Shown: piece by piece, positions 1-7,127 of the stretch
Position numbering within the stretch: the stretch's first letter is position 1
Layout: every line of letters starts with the position of its first letter
DNA from: Bradyrhizobiaceae bacterium
GTDB lineage: Bacteria > Bacteroidota > Ignavibacteria > Kapaibacteriales > Kapaibacteriaceae
Length of the DNA: 35,195 nt
NCBI GenBank assembly: GCA_024103135.1
Contig: JAGFIZ010000056.1
Span: 1-35,195, forward strand
Direction: 5' to 3'
Position numbers and translations under genes: made by a program
Notes under the pieces: model-generated
What the model was told of the DNA's origin: nothing
Seen by the model: only the letters and a program-made list of their open reading frames with translations
The model's database searches: none

Positions 1-39
1 TGTCGAAGAATATTGTCGACGAATGATGTCGACAACTAG
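1..39. repeat. degenerate 13-bp tandem repeat, three copies
   Basis: TGTCGA recurs at positions 1, 14 and 27, exactly 13 bp apart. Copies 1 and 2 agree at about 10 of 13 positions; copy 3 agrees less well. The array touches the window edge, so more copies may lie to the left. It sits downstream of the minus-strand gene at 70-165. No function is assigned; it could be chance or the edge of a longer repeat. Confidence 0.3.
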
Positions 40-41
40 TC

Positions 42-62
42 GTTGTAGGCCAGGCCTACAAC
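42..62 (-). terminator. hairpin downstream of the small basic protein gene
   Basis: Perfect inverted repeat GTTGTAGGCC-A-GGCCTACAAC; sterically an 8-bp stem with a 5-base loop. It starts 8 bases past the stop codon of the minus-strand gene at 70-165, where a terminator would be expected. No clear T-tract follows, so it may be an mRNA-end-stabilising hairpin or a protein-binding palindrome instead. Confidence 0.45.
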
Positions 63-69
63 CATCAAC

Positions 70-165
70 CTAGCGGTTCTTCTTCTTATGTCTGTTCTTA
101 CGAAGACGTTTCTTGCGCTTGTGGGTAGCCATTTTATGGCGTTTCCGCTTCTTTCCGCATGGCAT
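70..165 (-). CDS. AURKAIP1/COX24-domain small basic protein (31 aa), probable ribosome component
   Basis: The 31-residue product begins MPCGKKRKRHKMATHKRKKR and is over half Lys, Arg and His. This matches the very short, highly conserved protein annotated as 'AURKAIP1/COX24 domain-containing' in Bacteroidota, related to mitochondrial small-subunit protein mS38. The family link suggests that it binds rRNA in the small ribosomal subunit; this is inferred from the family and not visible here. The ATG at 163-165 is preceded by a good AAGGA about 8 bases upstream, unusual in this window where most genes lack a Shine-Dalgarno. A hairpin follows the stop. Position 3 is Cys where I recall Ser in many relatives. 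Such genes are often missed because of their size. Confidence 0.8.
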   Translation of the reverse strand: MPCGKKRKRHKMATHKRKKRLRKNRHKKKNR

Positions 166-269
166 AGTGAGTTCCTTGAAAATTGAGTGTTTTGACGTTA
201 GTTAGAGTTGATTGCGATGAGTAAGTAAACCGATCTGACTTGTTTGTTACTTCGAGCCGTCATCCCGAG

Positions 270-911
270 CTATTGAGCCGAGGCCGACGAACCCGAAGGC
301 AGTTGTTGAAGAATTGCTGCAGCATTCTTGCCGATGGCACTTGCGGCATCTGCATCTCTGCATGCAGTGAGCAGGGCACGAGTACTATCAACGTTGTTCA
401 GCTGCTGGTACATGTAGGCAAGGTTGAAAAGGGCTGTCTGATTGCGCGGTTCTGACTTTAGAACGGAGCGCAGTATTCCCAATCCTCGATCCTGGTTACC
501 ACTTTGAAAAACAGCAAAACCATAGTCGATACGCACTGCCGTGTAGGGACCATGAAACGTATCAAGAAACTTGCTGTAGAACGTTGCAGCCTTTCCGTAT
601 TGCTGCAAGTCGTAGGCAATGTTCCCTGCAGAGATCAGCAGCATGCTGTCCGCAGGATTCTCGATAAGCTTCGTCTCGAGCACCTCAAGGAGATGGCTTA
701 GCGTGTCTTGTCGGGCCGCAACAAGTGCTTGTTGCTGTTCTACCCGAGCCAGTTCATCCCGTTGAGCTTGCCGTTGCTGGGCCAGAGGCAATGCTTCTTC
801 AATTCGATTGTCAATGATCACTCTTGAAATGCCGAACGAGCTAGCCGTAACAAGCACGACAAGAAGAATCACAAGAGCTGACGAGATCAGCGTAGACCGA
901 GAAGCAGGCAT
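270..911 (-). CDS. membrane-anchored tetratricopeptide (TPR) repeat protein
   Basis: 213 aa. Residues about 7-30 form one hydrophobic segment with no obvious signal-peptidase site, so a single N-terminal anchor with the rest outside the cytoplasm is likely. Residues 35-75 are Gln/Glu/Arg-rich and probably coiled coil. Residues about 80-200 show TPR-like helical pairs, for example around NIAYDLQQYGKAATFYSKFL and ALFNLAYMYQQLNNVDSTRA. TPRs are protein-interaction scaffolds; no enzymatic motif is seen. The ATG lies 3 bases after the HU-family stop codon, so the two genes are very likely co-transcribed. No specific partner can be named. Confidence 0.75.
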   Translation of the reverse strand: MPASRSTLISSALVILLVVLVTASSFGISRVIIDNRIEEALPLAQQRQAQRDELARVEQQQALVAARQDTLSHLLEVLETKLIENPADSMLLISAGNIAYDLQQYGKAATFYSKFLDTFHGPYTAVRIDYGFAVFQSGNQDRGLGILRSVLKSEPRNQTALFNLAYMYQQLNNVDSTRALLTACRDADAASAIGKNAAAILQQLPSGSSASAQ

Positions 912-914
912 GTA

Positions 915-1238
915 CTATGCGCCGTTTCTTTCGCCAACTGAATCCGTTCGCAGTGTATCGTGAACCTTTTCCTGGAAGTCGCTTGAGACCTTGAAAATTG
1001 GAATAAAGCGTTCTTCCAATGGCACTGGCTCGCCCGTACGAGGGTTGCGAGCCATGCGCGGTTTACGACTCTTAACACTGAAAACACCAAAGCCACGTAG
1101 CTCGATCCGCTTACCTTCGGCCAAAGCATCAATGATGCTCAGGAGAAAGCCGTCGACGACAGCCTTCGTTTCGAACTTCGTAATGCCCGTCTGGGCTGCA
1201 ATCTTGTCAACAATGTCTGCCTTTGTTACGTTTACCAC
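915..1238 (-). CDS. HU/IHF-family DNA-binding protein
   Basis: 107 aa from the chosen start. It shows the complete HU/IHF fold: N-terminal helices (TKADIVDKIAAQTGI), the segment GFLLSIIDALAEGKRIELRGFGVF, and the DNA-intercalating arm with the signature RKPRMARNPRTGEPV. It bends and compacts DNA as a dimer. An in-frame GTG at 1259 would add 7 residues, but GTG 1238 is preferred: it has AGAGGTG just upstream and gives the usual 4-5 residues before KADIV. The C-terminal tail (about 15 residues after the last helix) is longer than in minimal HU. It is first in an operon with the TPR gene, behind a promoter-like pair at 1315-1345. HU versus IHF cannot be decided. Confidence 0.92.
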   Translation of the reverse strand: MVNVTKADIVDKIAAQTGITKFETKAVVDGFLLSIIDALAEGKRIELRGFGVFSVKSRKPRMARNPRTGEPVPLEERFIPIFKVSSDFQEKVHDTLRTDSVGERNGA

Positions 1239-1314
1239 GGCACCCACCTCTTTGGACACAATACACCATGTAACACAACGTACGCTTTCTTCGCGTACTG
1301 GTTTTTGCGAACGG

Positions 1315-1345
1315 CAAAGTTACGAAAGTTGTTGGCATTACACAA
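1315..1345 (-). promoter_or_regulatory. putative Bacteroidota-type promoter for the HU-TPR operon
   Basis: Reading the minus strand, TTG at 1345-1343 is followed by 20 bases and then TAACTTTG at 1322-1315. This matches the Bacteroidota consensus (-33 TTG, 19-21 bases, -7 TAnnTTTG). Transcription would start near 1308, giving a leader of about 70 bases to the GTG at 1238. Confidence 0.55.
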
Positions 1346-1381
1346 TGTTAGGGACGTTTTACGTCTGTGGACTTCGCGTGA

Positions 1382-1409
1382 TTGAGTTTCGCATACCGTG
1401 GTATCTTTG
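1382..1409 (+). promoter_or_regulatory. putative promoter of the uppS-bamA-lpx operon
   Basis: TTG at 1382-1384, a 17-base spacer, then TATCTTTG at 1402-1409, an exact match to TAnnTTTG. An AAGGAG Shine-Dalgarno at about 1421-1426 precedes the ATG at 1438. This is the only promoter-like element seen before the run of closely packed genes up to 10128. It lies back to back with the HU promoter. Confidence 0.6.
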
Positions 1410-1437
1410 CAGCTTGCATGAAGGAGAATCATAACGG

Positions 1438-2274
1438 ATGAGGTGGGCCGACGAGGCACTAGACACCAGCGATCTACAGGTTCGTGATGCATTGGCGTCC
1501 TCAGGGAATCTCCCTAGGCACGTCGGTGTAATCATGGACGGTAACGGTCGGTGGGCACAGGAGCGGGGGAAACCACGGATTGAAGGACATCGTGAAGGCA
1601 TGGAGAGCGTGCGCAGTGTAGTCAAGGCATGCTCCCAGGTGGGCGTACGCTATTTGACGCTCTACGCCTTTTCCATGGAAAACTGGAAACGTCCACCAGC
1701 CGAGGTGCGTTTCCTCATGGGACTCCTGGAAACCTACCTCCGCAGGGAACTTGCCGAGCTCCATCACAACCATGTGCGAATCTGTACCATTGGCAAGATG
1801 AATGCCCTGCCTAAGGGCGTACAGAAGATGCTGGTACAGGCTATGGAGCAGACGAGAGAGAATGATGGACTGACGTTGACGCTGGCACTCAGCTATGGTG
1901 GACGTTGGGATATCATGCGCGCCGTCCAGCTCATTGCCATGGACGTCCGCCGTGGCAAGCTCAGTCCGGAAGATCTTAGCGAAGCAGAGTTCTCGAAGCA
2001 TTTGCAGACGCACTTCATGCCCGATCCCGACCTGATCATTCGCACGAGTGGCGAGCTGCGATTGAGCAACTTCCTGCTATGGGAAGCCGCCTATGCAGAG
2101 ATGTATGTGACTGATACGCTGTGGCCTGACTTCCGTCGGCAAGACCTTCTCAAAGCCCTTGTATCCTATGCATGCCGTGAGCGTCGGTTTGGCAAAACCT
2201 CGGCGCAGGTCCGTGATACCGAAACAGAGCAGAATACTTCCACCCTTCAACGGATCTTGCATGCATTGCGGTAA
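1438..2274 (+). CDS. uppS: isoprenyl (undecaprenyl diphosphate) synthase
   Basis: 278 aa cis-prenyltransferase. It condenses isopentenyl diphosphate units onto farnesyl diphosphate to make the C55 carrier lipid for peptidoglycan and O-antigen. Visible signatures are HVGVIMDGNGRWAQ with catalytic Asp at residue 34, TLYAFSMENWKRP, ALSYGGRWDI and DLIIRTSGELRLSNFLLW. Length is slightly above the usual 230-260 because of an N-terminal extension of about 25 residues. The ATG has an AAGGAG upstream. The 3' end overlaps the bamA start by 14 bases, so translation is probably coupled. A position next to bamA and lpx genes is common in Gram-negatives. Confidence 0.97.
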   Translation: MRWADEALDTSDLQVRDALASSGNLPRHVGVIMDGNGRWAQERGKPRIEGHREGMESVRSVVKACSQVGVRYLTLYAFSMENWKRPPAEVRFLMGLLETYLRRELAELHHNHVRICTIGKMNALPKGVQKMLVQAMEQTRENDGLTLTLALSYGGRWDIMRAVQLIAMDVRRGKLSPEDLSEAEFSKHLQTHFMPDPDLIIRTSGELRLSNFLLWEAAYAEMYVTDTLWPDFRRQDLLKALVSYACRERRFGKTSAQVRDTETEQNTSTLQRILHALR

Positions 2275-4621
2275 AGCTGCCGCCCTGTTCATCGTACTGC
2301 TTGTTTGCTCTGTACTCCTTCACGCACAGCAAAAGCCCCCTACCTATCCAGTGATTGCCGGAATCACGGTCGAGGGTCTTACGCAAGGAGCCGACATGCA
2401 AACCGTGATTGCCTACTCGGGTCTGCGCGTTGGTGCCGAAGCCCGTCCAGACGACCTGGTCATGGCCATTCGCAACCTCTGGGCACGACACACCTTTAGT
2501 GATGTCCGTATCGAGAAGGAGCGCGAAACGGCTTTGGGTGTATTCATCATCATCAAGGTGACCCCTGCGCCACGATTGCGGACGATTACGTTTACGGGGT
2601 TGAATGAGCTTACCGAAGACGACTTGCTAAAGGTCGTAGAGAAGCGACGTGGCGATTTGCTCGCTCCATCCGATACCTACAAGATTCGCAAAGCCATCAA
2701 GGATGCCTATGCCAAGGAAGGCATGCTCTTCGCCAAGGTCACCACGGAACTTGTGAACCTCGATAGCTCCAACCACTTTGACCTGGAGATTGATGTTGTC
2801 GAAGGCGTCGAATACTCCGTTGAGTCCATCACCTTCGAAGGCAATAGCATCTACACCGATGCCGAACTCGCTGGAGCGTTCAAGGAGACAAAGACCAAGT
2901 CGTGGTTTGAGTTCTGGTCCAGTAGCGACTTCGACGATAACAAGTACCGAGCCGACCTCAAGCTTCTGCATGAATGGTTCCGTGAACACGGTCTGCTCGA
3001 TGCCGAAGTGGTCCACGACACCGTGATGTATGACGAAGCATCAGAGAAGGTGCGCATTGTCATCACCGTCAACGAGGGTCCGCTTGTCTACATCCGCAGC
3101 ATCCGGTTCGTTGGCAACACCGTATATCCAGAGGATGAATTACTTCGCCGACTCGACGTGCAACCAGGCGATCTCTACAACGGCAAGAAGATTCAGCAGA
3201 ACCTCACCGTGAACGAGACGCAGACTGATGCAACGAGTTTGTATGCCGACAATGGCTACCTCGGTGCTCAACTCGAACCCGAGATCAAGCGTGCATCGAA
3301 CGACTCGGTCGACATCGAAGTCCGCGTTGTCGAAGGCGAACGCTACACCATTCGCAGAGTTAACATCGCGGGCAATACCAAGACCCGTGACAGAGTGATC
3401 CGCCGTGAACTCTATACACGTCCTGGTGACTACTTCGATCGCTCTGCCGTGATTCGTTCGTTAAGGGGCTTGGGAGTACTGAATTACTTCAATCAAGAGA
3501 AACTGCAGCCGCAGGTAACACCGGTCGACAAGACGCAGGTGGACGTTACCTACAACGTCGAAGAACGTAGTACCGACACGTTCAACGCCTCCATCGGCTT
3601 TGCCGGTGCCTTTGGTCTTACCGGTTCCGTAGGAGTTACACTAAACAACTTCGACGTGAGCGCTCCGCTTAGAGGCGGTGCAGGACAGATCTTCAGCATT
3701 CAATGGGAGTTCGGTCAGCAAAGTCGTCTGAACACCTTCCAGATCTCTCTCACCGAACCCTGGCTGTTTGGCGAGCCGACGACGTTGGGCTTCAATCTGT
3801 ATGACACCCGACAGAACTATGGCTTTTCCATTCGCAGAACGGGCGGACAAGTCAATCTCGGTCGACGATTCCGCTTCCCCGATGACTACTTCCGTGGTGA
3901 TTGGAGCATAAGCTTTGAACGTCAGGATGTTCAATCAGCCGGCACACTCTACCGTCAAGGTGTAAACACCGCTCTCACCCTAGCACAGGTAATCTCGCGC
4001 ACCAGCTACAACAGTGCGATCTTCCCAACCAGCGGTTCGCGAGTTTCTCTGAGCTTGCGTGCCACTGCTGCAGCACTTGGCATCGGGACCACAGACTTTG
4101 CCAAGGTCGGCTTCAACTTCGACATGGTGAATCCGCTCATCAACATCCACGGCAATCCACGATTGGTGATGTTGGTAGGATCGGAGTTAGGCTATGTCAA
4201 CGGCATTGCCAACGACACCACGATTCCTCCACAAGAGTTGTACTACATGGGTGGTAATGGACTCGGCGGATTCTCGTTGACGCCGTTGCGCGGATATCCC
4301 GACAACTCCATCGGACCTCTCAGTTCGACGGGAAGGAACCTTGGCGGACGTATGATGGCACGCTTTCTCGCCGAGTTTCGGTTTGCTCTTTCGCTCGATC
4401 CCTTCCCAATCTACTTGCTTAGTTTTGCCGAGGCGGGGAATGTGTGGGCGGATATCAAATCCGTCGACCCCTTCGGCCTCAAGCGTGCAGCCGGCGTAGG
4501 CATGCGATTGTTGTTGAACCCCATCGGACTCATTGGTTTCGATATGGGGTATGGTTTTGACACGGATCCCTATACAGGTCAACGCTCTGGCTGGCATTTC
4601 CATTTCCAGTTCGGTCGTTAA
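2261..4621 (+). CDS. bamA: outer-membrane protein assembly factor BamA (Omp85)
   Basis: 786 aa. The signal peptide follows ATG 2261 (about residues 1-22, cleaved near LLHAQ); longer in-frame starts from 2159 lie inside uppS and would bury it. Residues about 30-430 carry several POTRA repeats, e.g. the start TYPVIAGITVEGLTQGA and the repeat MLFAKVTTELVNLD; the rest is the 16-strand Omp85 barrel. Late motifs include GGNGLGGFSLTPLRGYPDNS, the lid-lock RGY region. BamA folds and inserts beta-barrel proteins into the outer membrane. The C-terminus is FHFQFGR, not ending exactly on Phe. The following ompH genes encode periplasmic chaperones for the same clients. Confidence 0.95.
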   Translation: MHCGKAAALFIVLLVCSVLLHAQQKPPTYPVIAGITVEGLTQGADMQTVIAYSGLRVGAEARPDDLVMAIRNLWARHTFSDVRIEKERETALGVFIIIKVTPAPRLRTITFTGLNELTEDDLLKVVEKRRGDLLAPSDTYKIRKAIKDAYAKEGMLFAKVTTELVNLDSSNHFDLEIDVVEGVEYSVESITFEGNSIYTDAELAGAFKETKTKSWFEFWSSSDFDDNKYRADLKLLHEWFREHGLLDAEVVHDTVMYDEASEKVRIVITVNEGPLVYIRSIRFVGNTVYPEDELLRRLDVQPGDLYNGKKIQQNLTVNETQTDATSLYADNGYLGAQLEPEIKRASNDSVDIEVRVVEGERYTIRRVNIAGNTKTRDRVIRRELYTRPGDYFDRSAVIRSLRGLGVLNYFNQEKLQPQVTPVDKTQVDVTYNVEERSTDTFNASIGFAGAFGLTGSVGVTLNNFDVSAPLRGGAGQIFSIQWEFGQQSRLNTFQISLTEPWLFGEPTTLGFNLYDTRQNYGFSIRRTGGQVNLGRRFRFPDDYFRGDWSISFERQDVQSAGTLYRQGVNTALTLAQVISRTSYNSAIFPTSGSRVSLSLRATAAALGIGTTDFAKVGFNFDMVNPLINIHGNPRLVMLVGSELGYVNGIANDTTIPPQELYYMGGNGLGGFSLTPLRGYPDNSIGPLSSTGRNLGGRMMARFLAEFRFALSLDPFPIYLLSFAEAGNVWADIKSVDPFGLKRAAGVGMRLLLNPIGLIGFDMGYGFDTDPYTGQRSGWHFHFQFGR

Positions 4622-4659
4622 TCATTTCATCGTTCACATCATACACCACGGTAACATTC

Positions 4660-5175
4660 ATGGTTCGTTCGTTGTTTGTAGTGCTTGCCATTGGAATCCT
4701 TAGCAGTGCACTTGCCTTTGGTCAGTCGTTCAAGGCGGCCTACGTGAATTCAGAGACCATCATCAAGGAATTGCCCGAAGCCATTGCTGCCTCGAAGCAT
4801 ATTGACGAAATGGGTCAAAAGATCCGCGACACTCTGCAAATCATGCAAAAGGAATTCGAAGAGCGGATTCTGAACTATCGCAAGCAAGAGAGCATGATGA
4901 CGGCTGATGCTCGTCAGAAGGAAGAAACGGCCATCAACGGTCTGCGCACTCGCTTCATGCAGTACCAGGAGCAGAAGACGGCCGAGGTTCAACAGATTCG
5001 TGAGAACTTCCTTAAGCCAATTCGCGAGAAGGTGCAAGCAGCAATCGAAGCCATTGCCAAGGAAGAGAAGCTGAATCTCGTGTTGGACAAGGTTGCAGGT
5101 ATTGTGTTGTACTCGGAAGACAAGGCCGACATAACCTACAAGGTTCTGGATCGTATGAAGCGTGGTGAGAAGTAG
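4660..5175 (+). CDS. OmpH/Skp-family periplasmic chaperone (first copy)
   Basis: 171 aa. Signal peptide about 1-21 (SSALAFGQ), then the family opening AAYVNSETIIKELPEA, a long charged alpha-helical stretch (about 45-130), and the closing strand motif NLVLDKVAGIVLYSEDKADIT. Skp proteins are trimeric 'jellyfish' holdases that keep unfolded outer-membrane proteins soluble in the periplasm. It lies 38 bases after bamA in the same direction. No clear Shine-Dalgarno is seen before the ATG. It is shorter and closer to typical Skp than the second copy. Confidence 0.9.
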   Translation: MVRSLFVVLAIGILSSALAFGQSFKAAYVNSETIIKELPEAIAASKHIDEMGQKIRDTLQIMQKEFEERILNYRKQESMMTADARQKEETAINGLRTRFMQYQEQKTAEVQQIRENFLKPIREKVQAAIEAIAKEEKLNLVLDKVAGIVLYSEDKADITYKVLDRMKRGEK

Positions 5176-5213
5176 TCGTCAGTACGACCTTCTACCAACG
5201 CTCACAAGCCGAC

Positions 5214-5248
5214 CTAGTAAACTGATCGTTGCTCACGGTCGTTACTAG
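5214..5248 (+). promoter_or_regulatory. hairpin between the two ompH genes
   Basis: CTAGTAA (5214-5220) pairs perfectly with TTACTAG (5242-5248). Inside, GATCG pairs with CGGTC (one wobble), giving a bulged stem of about 12 pairs. It lies in the 126-base gap, the longest inside this operon. No T-run follows, so a processing or mRNA-stability element is as likely as partial termination. Confidence 0.35.
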
Positions 5249-5301
5249 CCCCGGTGTAGAACCATCCTCTACCACTCCATTTCACATCATCGGTTTTCAA
5301 C

Positions 5302-6039
5302 GTGACGCATCGTTTTCTTAGCATCGTTCTGTTGCTCTGTGCCGCCAGCACCATGGTTGCGCAGAAAATCGGTTACGTCTCGACCGACGCCATCAAGCAG
5401 AAGTACGAGCCATATCTCATGGCCCAACAACGGCTTGATCAGATGGTAACGGATTGGAAGGCAGAGATCGATCTGATGCAGAAGGACATCGAAGGCATGG
5501 AGCTGGAGATGAAGAAGAATCGATTGATCTGGGGTGATAACGAACGAGAACAGTTCCAGCGAGAGTTGGATAACAAGCGCAAGAAGCGCGAAACACTGGC
5601 TCGTGAGGTGTTCGAACCTGGCGGTAAGTACGACCAGGAGTTCGAATCAGCAATGAAGAGCATCTGGGAAAAGATCTACACCGGCATTCAACAGGTTGCT
5701 GCTACGGACGGATATGATATCGTGTGGGATAAAAGCTCCGATCCCTTGGTCTATGTGAATGCCAAGTTCGATCTCACCGTGAAGGTCATGAAGGTGCTTG
5801 GCATCAACGCCGATTCGCTCGAGAAGAAACAGCTGCAGGTCATCGACAGCGACCCACGGAATCAAGTAAAACGTGAAACACGATCGCGGAGTTCCAGACG
5901 CCGGAGTACGTCGCGTTCAGAAGCTCCCGATCCAAATCGACCCGATCCAAACTCGCAACCACCAAGCAGTATCCCGTCGATTCCAATTCCCGACAAGCCG
6001 GCAGATTCCACACGCAGCGAAGAGGACATTCCACGCTAA
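5302..6039 (+). CDS. OmpH/Skp-family protein with long low-complexity tail (second copy)
   Basis: 245 aa, starting at a GTG that gives a signal peptide (about 1-20, ending MVAQ). The Skp core covers about residues 21-175: KIGYVSTDAIKQKYEP, a coiled-coil arm about 40-115, then GYDIVWDKSSDPLVYVNAKFD. Residues about 190-245 form an appended tail, first Arg/Ser-rich (TRSRSSRRRSTSRS) and then Pro/Asp/Ser-rich, absent from ordinary Skp. The tail could bind peptidoglycan, lipopolysaccharide or nucleic acid nonspecifically; this is conjecture. The stop codon overlaps the lpxD ATG by one base (TAATG), implying translational coupling. No Shine-Dalgarno precedes the GTG. Confidence 0.88.
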   Translation: MTHRFLSIVLLLCAASTMVAQKIGYVSTDAIKQKYEPYLMAQQRLDQMVTDWKAEIDLMQKDIEGMELEMKKNRLIWGDNEREQFQRELDNKRKKRETLAREVFEPGGKYDQEFESAMKSIWEKIYTGIQQVAATDGYDIVWDKSSDPLVYVNAKFDLTVKVMKVLGINADSLEKKQLQVIDSDPRNQVKRETRSRSSRRRSTSRSEAPDPNRPDPNSQPPSSIPSIPIPDKPADSTRSEEDIPR

Positions 6040-7127
6040 TGAATTCACACTCTTCACCGGCGTTCACTCTTCAGGAAATTGCTGCGCTTGTGCAAGGTTC
6101 AGTGCTCGGCAGTGCAGACGTTTCGATTACCGGCATACAACGCCTTGAAACGGCATTATCAAATGAGTTGTCGTTTCTTAACAGCGAGGCCTACCTAAAG
6201 TTCTTGCCGATGAGCAAGGCCGGAGCAATCCTCGTAAGCCGACATGTTTGGGAGGGGGCTCAGTCAGCCGCAAAGGTTGATGTAGCCGCAGTTGCTACGC
6301 CGCTCATCCTGGTCGACGATGCCTACCGTGCCTTCGTAACCGTCATGCAACAATTCTATCCGCCACTGACGATGACGCCTGGATTGCGTCATCCCTCGGC
6401 GGTCATCCATCCATTGGCCGTAGTACATCCGTCGGCAAGTATCGGACCTGGCTGTACGGTTGACGCTGGATGCACGATTGATGCTCATGCCATGCTCTAT
6501 GCCAACGTAAGTCTCTACGAGCATGTTCACGTTGGTGAACACAGTGTGATTCACGCCAATGTGGTGTGTAGTACGGGCACCATCATCGGAAAGCGCTGCA
6601 TCATCCATCCAGGAGCAGTGTTGGGTGCAGATGGATTTGGCTTTCTGGAGAACCAGGACGGTTCGTTTGATAAGATCCCACAAGTGGGTGTTGTGGAACT
6701 TGCTGACGACGTAGAAGTCGGTGCCAACTGCACGATCGACAGAGCGGCCGTAGGCAAGACGTACGTCGGCAAGGGCGTGAAGCTTGACAATCTTGTTCAT
6801 ATCGCTCATGGCGTGACCATTGGCGATAACACAGCCATGGCAGCGCAGGCCGGCGTGTCAGGCAGTACGACGCTGGGTGAACGGAACCGCATTGCTGGTC
6901 AGGTAGGGATCGTCGGACACATGTCCACCTGCGCCGACGTTGTAGTTGAAGCTCAGTCTGGCGTGAGCAAGTCCATTACCAGTCCTGGTCATTACTTTGG
7001 CTCCCCAGCGAAGGAGCATCGTACAGCATTACGAATGGAAGCAGCATTACGACAATTGCCAGACCTGCTGCGTGAGGTCCGCGACCTTCAGCGGGAGCTG
7101 GCTGAACTAAAGGATAAGCAACCATGA
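6039..7127 (+). CDS. lpxD: UDP-3-O-acylglucosamine N-acyltransferase LpxD
   Basis: 362 aa. It transfers a 3-hydroxyacyl chain from acyl-ACP to UDP-3-O-acylglucosamine, step 3 of lipid A synthesis, at the cytoplasmic side. The N-terminal uridine-binding domain (about 5-100) contains ITGIQRLETALSNELSFLN. Left-handed beta-helix hexapeptide repeats follow (about 110-320), with HPGAVLGADGFGF and the catalytic-loop LDNLVHIAHGVTIGDN; His257 corresponds to the catalytic His239 of E. coli. A C-terminal helix (about 335-360) ends the protein. Length is close to the usual 340. It overlaps lpxC-fabZ by ATGA. Confidence 0.96.
   Translation: MNSHSSPAFTLQEIAALVQGSVLGSADVSITGIQRLETALSNELSFLNSEAYLKFLPMSKAGAILVSRHVWEGAQSAAKVDVAAVATPLILVDDAYRAFVTVMQQFYPPLTMTPGLRHPSAVIHPLAVVHPSASIGPGCTVDAGCTIDAHAMLYANVSLYEHVHVGEHSVIHANVVCSTGTIIGKRCIIHPGAVLGADGFGFLENQDGSFDKIPQVGVVELADDVEVGANCTIDRAAVGKTYVGKGVKLDNLVHIAHGVTIGDNTAMAAQAGVSGSTTLGERNRIAGQVGIVGHMSTCADVVVEAQSGVSKSITSPGHYFGSPAKEHRTALRMEAALRQLPDLLREVRDLQRELAELKDKQP

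Noticed and set aside
123-131. Alternative ATG inside the 31-residue protein (MATHKRKKR start)
   Set aside because: The first ATG at 165 has the Shine-Dalgarno and encodes the conserved MPxGKKRKRHK start.
1260-1437. tRNA or riboswitch in the largest clear intergenic gap
   Set aside because: No cloverleaf or conserved aptamer pattern; the gap is explained by two divergent promoters.
1501-2013. Long minus-strand open frame opposite uppS
   Set aside because: Shadow of uppS on the opposite strand with no family-like text or start signals.
2159-2260. N-terminal extension of BamA by 34 residues from ATG 2159
   Set aside because: It lies within uppS, is Arg-rich and non-conserved in character, and would bury the signal peptide that begins at ATG 2261.
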